Source of the DNA: Paraburkholderia unamae
GTDB taxonomy: Bacteria > Pseudomonadota > Gammaproteobacteria > Burkholderiales > Burkholderiaceae
Reading direction: 5' to 3'
Length of the DNA: 64,000 nucleotides
Assembly (NCBI RefSeq): GCF_003268775.1
Contig: NZ_QLSU01000001.1
Span: 496,001 to 560,000, forward strand
Shown here: positions 6,747-15,373 of the stretch, one piece after another
How the letters are laid out: each line of letters begins with the position of its first letter
Position numbering within the stretch: position 1 is the stretch's first letter
Program-made: the position numbers and the translations under genes
The notes under the pieces: model-generated
What the model saw: only the letters and a program-made list of their open reading frames with translations
Databases searched by the model: none
What the model was told of the DNA's origin: nothing

Positions 6747-7544
6747 ATGACAGAACGTCTGACGCGACTGGCACTTTGCGCCGCGGTTGCCGGTGCAATA
6801 TGTGCGACAGGCAGCGTTGCGATGGCGGCGGATAAGGCGACGGCACACGCCGCCGCTCACAAACCGGATCCAGCGGCCATCGATGCGCTGGCGAAAATGA
6901 GCAGCTACCTGCAAACGGTCAAGCAGTTTGATCTTGACGTTGATTCAACGACGGACCAGATCATGGTGGATGGTGCAACCACGCAGTTGATCCAGTTGTC
7001 TCACAACACAAAGCTGACCGTAAGCCGACCCGGTGCCCTGAAGGCGGATATCGTCGGCGGAGAACCCGGCAGCAGCAGCCATGTGTATTTCGATGGAAAG
7101 ACCTTCACGTTATATACGGAACCGGGCAAGTACTATGCGACTGTCCCGGCGCCCGCAACCATCAAGGAACTCGACAGCGACCTTGAAACGAAATACGGCA
7201 TCGCCTTGCCACTGAATGATATTTTCACGCTCGGTTCGAATCCCGAAGACATGAAACGTTTGACGTCGGCGGTTTATATCGGCGACGAGGTTGTGGGCGG
7301 CAATACTTGCTCCCACTATGCCTACCAGGAAAAGAACATCGACTGGCAGATCTGGATCCAGAAAGGCAGCCAGCCGCTGCCCTGCAAGATCAACATCGTG
7401 ACGACGGCGGACAAGACACGCCCGCAGTACACCGCCGTGTACCACTGGAATCTCACCCCCGGGATCACCGCGAAAACATTCGAATTCACGCCTCCTGAAA
7501 ATGCACATCAGATCCGGCTTGTGCAAACCAACGAGTCCCGATAG
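6747..7544 (+). CDS. DUF2092-family periplasmic protein
   Basis: 265 residues with a signal peptide (about 27 residues, ending SVAMA) and one DUF2092 domain. Visible family traits are the N-terminal helix with ALAKMSSYLQTVKQFDL, the strand-rich middle DGKTFTLYTEPGKYYATV, and the C-terminal IWIQKGSQPLPCKINIVTT. Such domains resemble the LolA/LppX lipoprotein-carrier fold, but a transport function has not been shown here. The start is fixed by AGGAGAGG directly ahead. Its stop lies 20 bases before the Asn-rich secreted gene, so the two form an operon and probably act together in the periplasm. Confidence 0.85.
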   Translation: MTERLTRLALCAAVAGAICATGSVAMAADKATAHAAAHKPDPAAIDALAKMSSYLQTVKQFDLDVDSTTDQIMVDGATTQLIQLSHNTKLTVSRPGALKADIVGGEPGSSSHVYFDGKTFTLYTEPGKYYATVPAPATIKELDSDLETKYGIALPLNDIFTLGSNPEDMKRLTSAVYIGDEVVGGNTCSHYAYQEKNIDWQIWIQKGSQPLPCKINIVTTADKTRPQYTAVYHWNLTPGITAKTFEFTPPENAHQIRLVQTNESR

Positions 7545-7564
7545 TGCCTGACATGGAGAACACA

Positions 7565-8074
7565 ATGAATCCGACAAGAATCCTGACGATAGCGGGCGCG
7601 CTCCTGATGGCAAGTGTGATCGCCGCACCCGCGAGCGCGTTCCAGGTTCACGGTGGCGCCCGGACATCCGTGAACAGCGGTAACTGGCAAAACGCGCATG
7701 AAACCAATGTCGCGACGCGGCAGGAAAATCGTACGACGCGCGAGTCGAATCGCCAGAACACGGTTCAGCAGGTGAGCAACAACCGAACCAATGCTGCGGA
7801 AAACATCAGCAACAACCGGACGAACGCGGTCAACAATTACAACGACAACCACGGCGGCTGGTACAACGATCATCCGGTCGCAACCGCCGCTGCCGTGACG
7901 GGCGCCGTGGTCGCAACGGCGGCTGTGGTGGGCTCCATTGTCCATAGCCTGCCGCCCAGTTGCTCCGCCATGAGCGTCAACGGCATGACGTACCAACAAT
8001 GCGGCTCGACGTGGTATCAGCCGCAATATGCAGGCACGGCCGTGCAATACGTGGCGGTCAACCCTCCCCGCTAG
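7565..8074 (+). CDS. Asn-rich secreted protein, partner of the DUF2092 protein
   Basis: 169 residues. ATG 7565 (GGAG nine bases ahead) gives a signal peptide ending PASA. The mature protein has a repeated Asn/Arg/Thr-rich segment in which SNNRTNA occurs twice within about 20 residues. A hydrophobic Ala/Val stretch of about 25 residues follows (ATAAAVTGAVVATAAVVG) and could be a membrane segment. A short tail with two cysteines (PSCSAM and YQQCGSTWY) closes the protein. No enzyme motif is present. The gene follows the DUF2092 gene by 20 bases, which suggests a shared surface or periplasmic task. Function unknown. Confidence 0.75.
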   Translation: MNPTRILTIAGALLMASVIAAPASAFQVHGGARTSVNSGNWQNAHETNVATRQENRTTRESNRQNTVQQVSNNRTNAAENISNNRTNAVNNYNDNHGGWYNDHPVATAAAVTGAVVATAAVVGSIVHSLPPSCSAMSVNGMTYQQCGSTWYQPQYAGTAVQYVAVNPPR

Positions 8075-8260
8075 AAGTTTTCATGACGCGTTTCTGAGTC
8101 ATGACTCGTCTCTGAGGCGTGTGCGCAGTGGCGCCGGATGAGGCTGTGCCGGCCGGCAACCGGCTGGCACCACTCACCGGCTCACGCGCAGACTACGCGC
8201 CGCCACGGCACATTCCCGCCCTTTAGCGGTTGCGGACCTCGCGCCTGGCTGGGGGAAAAG
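8075..8260. other. Intergenic region between convergent units
   Basis: No gene seen. It holds the 18-base tandem duplication at 8081-8116. It separates the plus-strand DUF2092 operon from the minus-strand tRNA/rpoD unit. Confidence 0.5.
8081..8116. repeat. 18-base tandem duplication
   Basis: TCATGACGCGTTTCTGAG (8081-8098) is followed at once by TCATGACTCGTCTCTGAG (8099-8116); the copies differ at two positions. The junction creates a 12-base palindrome, GAGTCATGACTC, at 8096-8107. It lies 7 bases after the stop of the Asn-rich gene. Confidence 0.75.
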
Positions 8261-8291
8261 AAAAAGCCCCGACTGTTGCCAGTGCGGGGCT
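8261..8291 (-). terminator. Rho-independent terminator of the tRNA transcript
   Basis: On the minus strand AGCCCCG (from 8291-8285) pairs with CGGGGCT (8271-8265) and is followed by TTTTTC. It lies about 120 bases downstream of the tRNA and matches the transcription direction of rpoD and the tRNA. Confidence 0.7.
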
Positions 8292-8409
8292 CTATGGGAG
8301 CTGAAGATGGGCTATACGATGGACACGCTTTTAGCCACGGTCTTCCACTTGTGAATCTCCCGAATCTTCTTGATTGTTGTCGCCAAGTGTCTGATCTGAT
8401 TGGCTCGAA

Positions 8410-8497
8410 TGGTGGGCCGGGTCGGGTTCGAACCGACGACGGGATCTCTCCGGCGGATTATGAGTCCGCTGCCTGCAACCAACACGGCGTCCGGCCC
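8410..8497 (-). tRNA. Unusual tRNA with anticodon CAU and a long variable arm
   Basis: 88 bases on the minus strand ending in encoded CCA. The acceptor stem GGGCCGG/CCGGCCC is perfect, the anticodon stem GCGGA/TCCGC encloses CTCATAA (anticodon CAU), and the T arm GTCGG-TTCGAAC-CCGAC is perfect. A CAU anticodon would normally mean Met or Ile2 (lysidine type), both class I tRNAs. Here the variable region is about 15 bases (CGG...CCG), as in class II tRNAs (Leu, Ser, Tyr), and the discriminator base is A. Core positions are odd: A8, U14 and C21 instead of U8, A14 and A21. It is either a specialised tRNA or a degenerate one. Amino acid identity is left open. Confidence 0.7.
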
Positions 8498-8539
8498 ACG
8501 AAGCTACCAAGCGTAGCGAAAACAACAGCACAACAACAA

Positions 8540-8571
8540 AAAAGCCCGGTCTACCCAAAGGCCGGGCTTTT
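8540..8571 (-). terminator. rpoD terminator
   Basis: AAAAGCCCGG (minus strand from 8571) pairs with CCGGGCTTTT across a 12-base loop and is followed by more T's on the minus strand. It starts about 85 bases past the rpoD stop codon. With A's on one side and T's on the other it could act in both directions. It separates rpoD from the tRNA, so the tRNA depends on readthrough or its own promoter. Confidence 0.85.
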
Positions 8572-8654
8572 CGACGACAGGCCGACATACTACACGAAAC
8601 ACGACCGGCCTGGCCATCTTGCACGTGACTTCCGTGCATTAAAACTAACCGGGC

Positions 8655-11075
8655 TCAATTCCCTTCAAGGAAAGACTTGAGCTTGTCCGAGCGACTCGGG
8701 TGGCGCAGCTTGCGCAGCGCCTTCGCTTCGATCTGGCGAATCCGCTCGCGCGTCACGTCGAACTGCTTGCCCACTTCTTCGAGCGTGTGGTCGGTGCTCA
8801 TCTCGATGCCGAAACGCATGCGCAGCACCTTCGCCTCACGCGGCGTGAGCGAGTCGAGCACGTCCTTCACCACATCGCGCATCGAAGCGTGCAACGCGGC
8901 GTCGGCAGGCGCCACCGTGTTGTTGTCCTCGATGAAGTCGCCCAGATGCGAATCGTCGTCGTCACCGATCGGCGTTTCCATGGAGATCGGCTCCTTCGCG
9001 ATCTTCATGATCTTGCGGATCTTGTCCTCCGGCATTTCCATCTTCTCGGCAAGCGTTGCCGGGTCCGGCTCGAGACCGGTTTCCTGCAAGATCTGCCGCG
9101 AAATGCGGTTCATCTTGTTGATCGTCTCGATCATGTGAACCGGAATGCGGATCGTGCGCGCCTGGTCCGCGATCGAGCGCGTGATGGCCTGACGGATCCA
9201 CCACGTCGCGTAGGTCGAGAACTTATAGCCGCGGCGATATTCGAACTTGTCCACCGCCTTCATCAGGCCGATGTTGCCTTCCTGGATCAGGTCGAGGAAC
9301 TGCAAGCCGCGATTCGTGTACTTCTTCGCAATCGAGATCACGAGACGCAGGTTCGCCTCGGTCATTTCGCGCTTGGCCTGACGCGCCTTCAGTTCGCCGG
9401 CCGCCATCTGGCGGTTGGTTTCCTTCAGGTCCTTCAGCGGCAGCACCACGCGCGCCTGCAAGTCGAGCAGGCGTTGCTGCTGTTCGCGAATCGCCGGAAT
9501 GTTGCGCGAGAGGATGCCGCTATACGCATGGCTCTCGCCGACGATCTTCTCCGACCATTCGAGGTCGGTTTCATTGCCCGGGAAACGCGTGATGAACTCC
9601 GAGCGCGGCATGCCGCACTTGTCCACGACCGTATGAAGAATCTGACGTTCGACCTGGCGCACTTCGTCCACCTGCGCGCGCAGCGTGTCGCACAGGCGCT
9701 CGACGGTACGCGCCGTGAAGCGGATCGACATCAGCTCGTTCTGGATGGTTTCCTGCGCCTTGAGGTAGGACTTCGACTTGTAGCCCTCCTTCTCGAAGGC
9801 GCGTCGCATCTTGTCGAACCATTCGCTGATGAGGGCGAACTTCTCGAGCGAGGCACGCTTGAGGGCTTCGAGCTGCGCCGCGTTGGCCGTCGCCTGGGCC
9901 GCGCCGTCGTCCTCTTCCTCCTCCTCTTCCTCTTCCTCTTCCTCGGCCTCTTCTTCCTCTTCGTCCTCGTTCTCGATCTCTTCCGCTTCCTTGGCGTTGA
10001 AGCCATCGGTGTCTTCGGCGTTCGGATCGATCAGGCCGTCGACGAGTTCGTCCACGCGAATCTCGTCGTTCGCCACGCGCTCGGCCATGGCGAGGATATC
10101 GGCAATCGTGGTCGGGCAAGCGGAGATTGCCATGACCATGTGCTTCAAGCCGTCTTCAATGCGCTTGGCGATTTCGATTTCGCCTTCGCGCGTGAGGAGT
10201 TCGACCGTGCCCATTTCGCGCATGTACATACGCACCGGGTCGGTCGTGCGGCCAAATTCGGAGTCGACGGTCGAGAGCGCGACTTCCGCTTCTTCTTCCA
10301 CTTCGTCGTCCGAAGAAGCGTTGGGTGCGTTGTCGTTGAGCAGCAGCGTTTCGGCGTCGGGCGCCTGCTCGTAGACGGCCACGCCCATGTCGTTGAACGT
10401 GCTGATGATGCCTTCGATCGCCTCGGTTTCCGTGAAATTGTCCGGGAGGTGATCGTTGATTTCCGCATACGTGAGGAAGCCGCGCTCCTTGCCGAGCTTG
10501 ATGAGCGCACGCAGCTTCGTGCGGCGCTCCTCGAGCTCCTCGACGGTGCCGGGCTGCGACGACGCGAACGCGTCCTTCAGCAGCGCCTTTTCCTTCGCTC
10601 GCCGGTCGCGCGCGCGGGTGGTCTTTTCGACCTTGCCCGCGGCGGGGGTGCTGTCTTCGCTCTGGTTTGCGTCGTCATCGACGGGTACTTCATTCAGCTT
10701 TTTCGTCATGGAGTTCGCCGTACCGGCTATAGTCTCGACTCGCGGCTGCTGGACAACAGCCTCTTGAACCGTGGATGCTTGAGCCTCGCGCTCTGCCGCA
10801 TCGTCCGCGACGGCAGGCACTTCCCTTGCACTTCTCGAACCGGACCGCTTCGTCGCCGGCTGGGTGGCGGCTTTCGCCGCACGCGCAGGCGCTGCTCGCG
10901 CAGCCGAAGCAGCCATTGACCTCTTCCGGGCTGCCGGTTCAGAACGGTTGGTGGACTCACTGCCCGACGACCGGGCGGAAGAACTGGCAACTGTGGCCTT
11001 GGTGACCTTGCTGGCCGGCTCCGTCGAGCCCTTGCCTGTTGCCTTTTTTCCGCCGGTAGTCTTTGCCATTGCCAT
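8655..11075 (-). CDS. rpoD: RNA polymerase primary sigma factor (sigma-70)
   Basis: 806 residues, far longer than the 613 of E. coli. It directs RNA polymerase to housekeeping promoters. In order: a Lys/Ala/Ser/Thr-rich N-terminal extension of about 160 residues, region 1.1 (about 185-240), region 1.2 with [16 protein letters not shown] (about 279-295), a non-conserved region with an acidic run of about 27 Glu/Asp (about 364-390), region 2 with [20 protein letters not shown] and [13 protein letters not shown] (about 570-620), and region 4 with the helix-turn-helix [20 protein letters not shown] near the end. The start at 11075 has AAGGGCGG just ahead; an ATG two codons later is an alternative. 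It is the last gene of the rpsU-yqeY-dnaG-rpoD block. Confidence 0.98.
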   Translation of the reverse strand: MAMAKTTGGKKATGKGSTEPASKVTKATVASSSARSSGSESTNRSEPAARKRSMAASAARAAPARAAKAATQPATKRSGSRSAREVPAVADDAAEREAQASTVQEAVVQQPRVETIAGTANSMTKKLNEVPVDDDANQSEDSTPAAGKVEKTTRARDRRAKEKALLKDAFASSQPGTVEELEERRTKLRALIKLGKERGFLTYAEINDHLPDNFTETEAIEGIISTFNDMGVAVYEQAPDAETLLLNDNAPNASSDDEVEEEAEVALSTVDSEFGRTTDPVRMYMREMGTVELLTREGEIEIAKRIEDGLKHMVMAISACPTTIADILAMAERVANDEIRVDELVDGLIDPNAEDTDGFNAKEAEEIENEDEEEEEAEEEEEEEEEEEDDGAAQATANAAQLEALKRASLEKFALISEWFDKMRRAFEKEGYKSKSYLKAQETIQNELMSIRFTARTVERLCDTLRAQVDEVRQVERQILHTVVDKCGMPRSEFITRFPGNETDLEWSEKIVGESHAYSGILSRNIPAIREQQQRLLDLQARVVLPLKDLKETNRQMAAGELKARQAKREMTEANLRLVISIAKKYTNRGLQFLDLIQEGNIGLMKAVDKFEYRRGYKFSTYATWWIRQAITRSIADQARTIRIPVHMIETINKMNRISRQILQETGLEPDPATLAEKMEMPEDKIRKIMKIAKEPISMETPIGDDDDSHLGDFIEDNNTVAPADAALHASMRDVVKDVLDSLTPREAKVLRMRFGIEMSTDHTLEEVGKQFDVTRERIRQIEAKALRKLRHPSRSDKLKSFLEGN

Positions 11076-11209
11076 TCCGCCCTTGCTGGAAACTGAACAT
11101 GCGCGGATTACCCCAACCCGTCATGTTCACCCGGAAAAAACAAAAACAAACCGCTGAAAACCTGTTATTTTACCACGCAGAGTAATAATCCCTCCGTGCG
11201 GTCCTTCCC

Positions 11210-13087
11210 CTACAAACCGAGCTGACGCTTCATGTCGGCCCGTGTCTGATTCAGTGACATCAATTCGGCAAGCTCCTCCGGCGTGTGTCGCGACTGCCGC
11301 GAAAGCGCGTCCAGCCGCTCGCAACAGGCGTCGTACCGCATCTTCTGGATCGCCGCCTTCAACTCCTCGGTCACGAGTCGCTCCTGCTCGCGACGCTCCT
11401 CCACCGCGGAGCCATCCTCCGGGTTTTTCATCAGCAAATCCCGAACGTTTTCATCATAGTCCAGAATTTCGCGAAAAATCTCCTCGAAGGTTGGAGCATT
11501 GGCCCCATTTCTCAGCAGGTCGGAAAGCAGCTGAAACTCCGCGGCTTCGCCGAGCGCGCGTGCGTGCGTGGTCACTTCCTCGAACAGCTCGCCGTGCCGG
11601 GTCAGCCCGATCAGCGCCTTTTCGGCCTCCTCGTCGAGCTGCGACGCGATGCGCGGGTGCATGACGAGGTTGCGCAGCGCCTTGCGTTCGATACCGGTCA
11701 CAAGGTGCCGGTCCTTGCGCGCCGGGGCCTGGCGCGCCGCCTGCGCAATGCGCGCGTCCACTTCGCACAGCGCGGCCACTTCCTCGAACGGCACGTCCAG
11801 GCGGTCCGCGAACATATGCATGATCTGCGCGCGCAGCGCGTTCGCGGGCAGCGCCTGCAACAGCGGCTTGGCGTCGAACAGCGCCCGGGCGCGCCCTTCG
11901 GGCTGATCCAGCTCCTTGTCGGCCAGCACTTCGTTGAGCATGAACTGGGACAGCGGCATGGCCCGCTCCACCTGCTCCGAGAACGCCTCGGTGCCGAATT
12001 CGCGCACGTAGCTGTCCGGGTCGTGCTCCGCGGGCAGGAACAGGAAGCGGATCGTGCGGTTGTCGGCCGCGTGCGGCAGGCACGCGTCGAGCGCACGCCG
12101 CGCCGCACGGCGGCCCGCCGAGTCACCGTCGAAGCTGAAGATCACGGTGTCGGTCTGACGCATGAGCTTCTGCACGTGGATCGGCGTGCACGCGGTGCCG
12201 AGCGTCGCCACGGCGTTCTGGAACCCCAGCTGCGCGAGCGCGACGACGTCCATATACCCCTCGACCACCAGAACATAGCGCTGTTCCCGGATCGCGAGGC
12301 GCGCCTCGAACAACCCGTACAGTTCGCTGCCCTTGTTAAATAGCGGCGTTTCCGGGGAATTCAAATACTTGGGTTCGCCGCCGTCCAGCACGCGCCCGCC
12401 AAAGCCGATCACCTGACCCTTCACATTGCGGATCGGGAACATCACGCGGTCGCGAAAGCGGTCGTAGCGGCGCGACTGGCCCTGTGCGTCCTGCTTTTCG
12501 CTGACGATGACGAGGCCCGACTCGACCAATGCGTCGTCGCGATAATTGGTAAACGCGGATTCGAGGTTCTGCCATCCATCCGGCGCGTAGCCCAGGCCGA
12601 AGCGGGCGGCGATTTCGCCCGTGAGGCCACGCTTCTTGAGGTACTGGATGGCGTTGGTTGCGCTGCGCAACTGCTTGCGGTAGTAGTCGCAGGCAATCTG
12701 CATCACGTCGGACAGCGCCGTGGTGACAGCCTTCGACGCGGCCGGGGCGTAACCGCCGCCAGCGCCCGCGCCGCCGCCGCCGCGCATGGGCGAAGGCTCC
12801 TGCGGCACGGTCAGGCCGACCGACTGCGCAAGCTCGTTCACCGCCTCGGGGAACGTGAGCCCGGCGTGCTCCATGAGAAAGCCGATGGCGGTGCCGTGCG
12901 CGCCACAGCCGAAGCAGTGATAGAACTGTTTCGTTGGACTAACGGTAAAGGAAGGGCTCTTCTCGTTGTGAAACGGGCAGAGCCCCATGAAGTTCGCGCC
13001 GCCCTTTTTGAGCTGCACGAAACGACCCACCACGTCGACGATATCGACGCGGTTCAGCAGGTCTTGCAGAAACGAATGCGGAATCAT
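11210..13087 (-). CDS. dnaG: DNA primase
   Basis: 625 residues. It makes RNA primers for DNA replication and works with the DnaB helicase at the fork. The N-terminal CHC2 zinc finger has C37, H40, C58 and C61 (CPFH and CFGC). A Gly-rich linker follows (MRGGGGAGAGGG near 143-154). The TOPRIM core contains LVVEGYMDVVAL and later SFDGDSAGRRAARRAL, whose acidic residues bind Mg2+. The C-terminal helical part binds DnaB. The gene lies between yqeY and rpoD on the same strand, the classical macromolecular synthesis arrangement linking replication, transcription and translation. The gap to rpoD is 134 bases and may hold an internal promoter. Confidence 0.97.
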   Translation of the reverse strand: MIPHSFLQDLLNRVDIVDVVGRFVQLKKGGANFMGLCPFHNEKSPSFTVSPTKQFYHCFGCGAHGTAIGFLMEHAGLTFPEAVNELAQSVGLTVPQEPSPMRGGGGAGAGGGYAPAASKAVTTALSDVMQIACDYYRKQLRSATNAIQYLKKRGLTGEIAARFGLGYAPDGWQNLESAFTNYRDDALVESGLVIVSEKQDAQGQSRRYDRFRDRVMFPIRNVKGQVIGFGGRVLDGGEPKYLNSPETPLFNKGSELYGLFEARLAIREQRYVLVVEGYMDVVALAQLGFQNAVATLGTACTPIHVQKLMRQTDTVIFSFDGDSAGRRAARRALDACLPHAADNRTIRFLFLPAEHDPDSYVREFGTEAFSEQVERAMPLSQFMLNEVLADKELDQPEGRARALFDAKPLLQALPANALRAQIMHMFADRLDVPFEEVAALCEVDARIAQAARQAPARKDRHLVTGIERKALRNLVMHPRIASQLDEEAEKALIGLTRHGELFEEVTTHARALGEAAEFQLLSDLLRNGANAPTFEEIFREILDYDENVRDLLMKNPEDGSAVEERREQERLVTEELKAAIQKMRYDACCERLDALSRQSRHTPEELAELMSLNQTRADMKRQLGL

Positions 13088-13187
13088 CGAAACGAATGCG
13101 CTCGGGCAGCCGTGGCTCGCGCGGCCCGAGGTCGGGCCTCGCGACGCCGCCCGGTCCGGGCGGGCGCCGCGTGCGAGCCTGCCGCGC

Positions 13188-13634
13188 TTACTTCGTGAGT
13201 GCGGCTTTGACGAGCCCGGAGACGGCCGTCATGTCGGCGCGCCCGGCGAGCTTCGGCTTGAGCACGCCCATGACCTTGCCCATGTCCTGCGGGCCGGCGG
13301 CGCCCACCTGGGCCACGGCTGCCTGGACTTCGGCGGCGATCTCGGCATCCGAGAGCTGCGCGGGCATGTAAGCGGCAAGCACGGTCAGCTCGGCGGCTTC
13401 CTTCTCGACGAGGTCGGTGCGGCCCGCAGCCTCGAACTGGCTGATCGAGTCCTTGCGCTGCTTGATCATCTTGTCGATGACGGCCGTAATGGCGGCGTCG
13501 TCGAGCGTCACGCGGTCATCGACTTCGCGTTGCTTGATGGCGGCGAGCAGCAGACGAATCGTGGCGAGCCGTTCGCTTTCGCGCGCGCGCATCGCGGCCT
13601 TCATGTCGTCGTTGATCTGGTCTTTGAGACTCAT
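13188..13634 (-). CDS. GatB/YqeY domain protein
   Basis: 148 residues, the usual length of free-standing YqeY proteins. The family shares its fold with the tRNA-binding tail of the GatB amidotransferase subunit, so a role with tRNA is suspected but not proven. Typical traits are MSLKDQINDDMKAAMRA at the start, a regular helical body, and a C-terminal VGAAGPQDMGKVMGVLKPK. ATG 13634 is preferred over the GTG one codon earlier; AGGTGAG stands right ahead. It sits between rpsU and dnaG, a common variation of the macromolecular synthesis operon in beta-proteobacteria. Confidence 0.92.
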   Translation of the reverse strand: MSLKDQINDDMKAAMRARESERLATIRLLLAAIKQREVDDRVTLDDAAITAVIDKMIKQRKDSISQFEAAGRTDLVEKEAAELTVLAAYMPAQLSDAEIAAEVQAAVAQVGAAGPQDMGKVMGVLKPKLAGRADMTAVSGLVKAALTK

Positions 13635-13738
13635 CACTCACCTGAAATGCGTTGGGGTTGCAGGAATTGCGGTGGACGGCGTGGGCCGTCCTGGACGGCA
13701 TGGCCAACCGCGCGACGCGCCGGGCATTGCAGGAATGC

Positions 13739-13770
13739 AAAAACCCGCCTGGAAACGCTTCCAGGCGGGT
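13739..13770 (-). terminator. Terminator between rpsU and yqeY
   Basis: An 11-base stem, ACCCGCCTGGA, reads into its exact complement across a 6-base loop, and five T's follow on the minus strand (13743-13739). It lies about 130 bases past the rpsU stop. It probably lets rpsU be made in excess, with partial readthrough into yqeY, dnaG and rpoD. Confidence 0.85.
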
Positions 13771-13903
13771 CGGCGCAAATTCGACATGGTTGCGACCACA
13801 CCAGAGAGCAGCGGCCGCCGCGCTGCGACGAAGAGCCGGCTGCCCACGTCGCCGCTCGATACACGCGAAACCTTGCGGGTCACGCGCCGCGGCGACGCCA
13901 GAC

Positions 13904-14116
13904 TCAGTACAGCTTCTTTGGAAGCATCTGGCTGCGCAGGCGCTTGAAGTGGCGCTTCACCGCCGCCGCCTTTTTGCGCTTACGTTCAGCCGTGGGCTTC
14001 TCGTAAAACTCACGCGCGCGAAGCTCGGTCAGCAGACCGTTCTTCTCGATCGTGCGCTTGAAGCGCCGCATGGCGACTTCAAAGGGTTCATTTTCTTTTA
14101 CACGGATGGTCGTCAT
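13904..14116 (-). CDS. rpsU: 30S ribosomal protein S21
   Basis: 70 residues, the standard length for S21. The sequence starts [20 protein letters not shown] and continues with [10 protein letters not shown], a basic segment [12 protein letters not shown] and the C-terminal LPKKLY. S21 joins the small subunit near the mRNA 3' end contact site and aids translation initiation. It is the first gene of the block leading to dnaG and rpoD, and is followed by a strong terminator. Many Burkholderia carry a second rpsU elsewhere, which could not be checked here. Confidence 0.97.
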   Translation of the reverse strand: MTTIRVKENEPFEVAMRRFKRTIEKNGLLTELRAREFYEKPTAERKRKKAAAVKRHFKRLRSQMLPKKLY

Positions 14117-14149
14117 TTTCCAATAACGGATCGAGGGTAAAGAAAGTTG

Positions 14150-14155
14150 AGTATA
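14150..14155 (-). promoter_or_regulatory. Probable -10 element of rpsU
   Basis: On the minus strand TATACT lies about 34 bases ahead of the rpsU start, in a locally AT-rich patch within very GC-rich DNA. No clear -35 is seen 17 bases further upstream, so the assignment rests on the -10 alone. Confidence 0.4.
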
Positions 14156-14260
14156 GCAAATCCGCGCTCGCGCATCGGGTGGCTGTTCGGGGGGAAACCC
14201 GTATCCCGACAGGCCTTCCGGACGCGCGCAGCAAGGGTTTGCGTGGTTGCAGGCGCCCCT

Positions 14261-15262
14261 TCAGGCGGCGCCCGGACCGACCAGCAACAACGGCAAATGC
14301 GTGATCTCGATGGCCCGCTGAGCCACGCTGCCGAGCAGCCAGCGCGCGACGCCGCGCCGTCCCTGCGTACCCAGCACAACGAGGTCGGCGTTCCAGCTTT
14401 GGGCGTCGCGCAGCACGGCATGGGCGATGTCATCGTGCATGAGCCCAGTGGCCACGAGCGCCGTTTCAGCGGCGCAGCCTGACGGCTCGAGTTCCTCGCG
14501 CGCCGCGGCCAGCGCCTTGCGCCCGAGATCGGCAAGCGCATCTTCCAGTACCGAGCCCGGCACCGGGTCGGCGGACACGCTGCTGCGGTCCACGACATAC
14601 ACGGCACGCAACGCCGTTTGCGGCCCGGCGAGCCGCGCGGCGGCCCGCATGGCCTGCGCCGAGGCCGGGCTGCCGTCCGCCGCCATCAGGATGCGGGCGA
14701 GGTGCACTTCGCCGTTCGCCGCTTGCGCACCCTGCGCCGCTTCACCGTGCTGCTCGTACTCGACGGGCACGACCAGCAGCGGACAAGGCGCGCAAACCGC
14801 GAGCGCGCCCGAAACCGAACCGTCGACCCAACGCTTCATGCGCCCCTGATGCCGGGCGCCGACCAGCAGCATGTCGGCGCGCCAGTCGCGCGCCGTCTCG
14901 GTCAGCACCTGCACGACGGCGCCGGCCTCGCCGGAAATGCCGACCACCTGCCCCTCCACCGAAGCGGCTCGCCCGGTGAACGCCTTCATCGCCAGTTCGA
15001 GCGTGCGCTCGGCGTCGCGGCGAAACTCGCTGCGGGCGTCGGCGATCGCGTCCGTCATCCAGGCGGAGCCGGCGGAATAGGCGCCGCCGGTCATCCAGGC
15101 GCGCGGCTCACCGGCGGCGCACACGATGCGCACTTCGGCGTCGCGCGGCGTGACCCGCCCCGCGAAGCGCACGGCCTGCATCGAAGCCGTGGAATCGTCC
15201 ACGGCGATCATGATCCGCCGCAGCGGCGTGGTGTACTGTGCCTGATCTTCCTCTCGGCTCAC
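14261..15262 (-). CDS. Universal stress protein with two UspA domains
   Basis: 333 residues made of two tandem UspA domains (about 14-170 and 188-330). Each has its own nucleotide-binding signature of the G-x2-G-x9-G-S type: GARHQGRMKRWVDGS in the first and GTQGRRGVARWLLGS in the second. Both also start with the typical strand (RIMIAVDDS and RILMAADGS), so ATP-binding is expected in both halves. GTG 15262 was chosen because AAGGAGAGG lies 8 bases upstream; an earlier in-frame start at 15337 lacks this. Tandem Usps are commonly tied to stress or low oxygen, but nothing in this sequence shows the signal. Confidence 0.9.
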   Translation of the reverse strand: MSREEDQAQYTTPLRRIMIAVDDSTASMQAVRFAGRVTPRDAEVRIVCAAGEPRAWMTGGAYSAGSAWMTDAIADARSEFRRDAERTLELAMKAFTGRAASVEGQVVGISGEAGAVVQVLTETARDWRADMLLVGARHQGRMKRWVDGSVSGALAVCAPCPLLVVPVEYEQHGEAAQGAQAANGEVHLARILMAADGSPASAQAMRAAARLAGPQTALRAVYVVDRSSVSADPVPGSVLEDALADLGRKALAAAREELEPSGCAAETALVATGLMHDDIAHAVLRDAQSWNADLVVLGTQGRRGVARWLLGSVAQRAIEITHLPLLLVGPGAA

Positions 15263-15373
15263 GTTTCGTACCTCTCCTTGTTGGCCAGGTCTTCCAGCGT
15301 GAACCTCGGGCGTCGGGTCAACAATGACGAGCGTCAAGCCCAGGGGTTTCGGCAGTCCCTACAGATCAGGAAG

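Noticed and set aside
8138..8680. 180-codon plus-strand frame across the tRNA
   Set aside because: Contains the tRNA, two terminators and the end of rpoD, so it cannot be a gene.
8700..10919. 739-codon open frame on the plus strand across rpoD
   Set aside because: It is antisense to a certain gene and encodes an Arg/His/Leu-rich product, as expected when GC-rich codons are read backwards. No ribosome binding site or domain.
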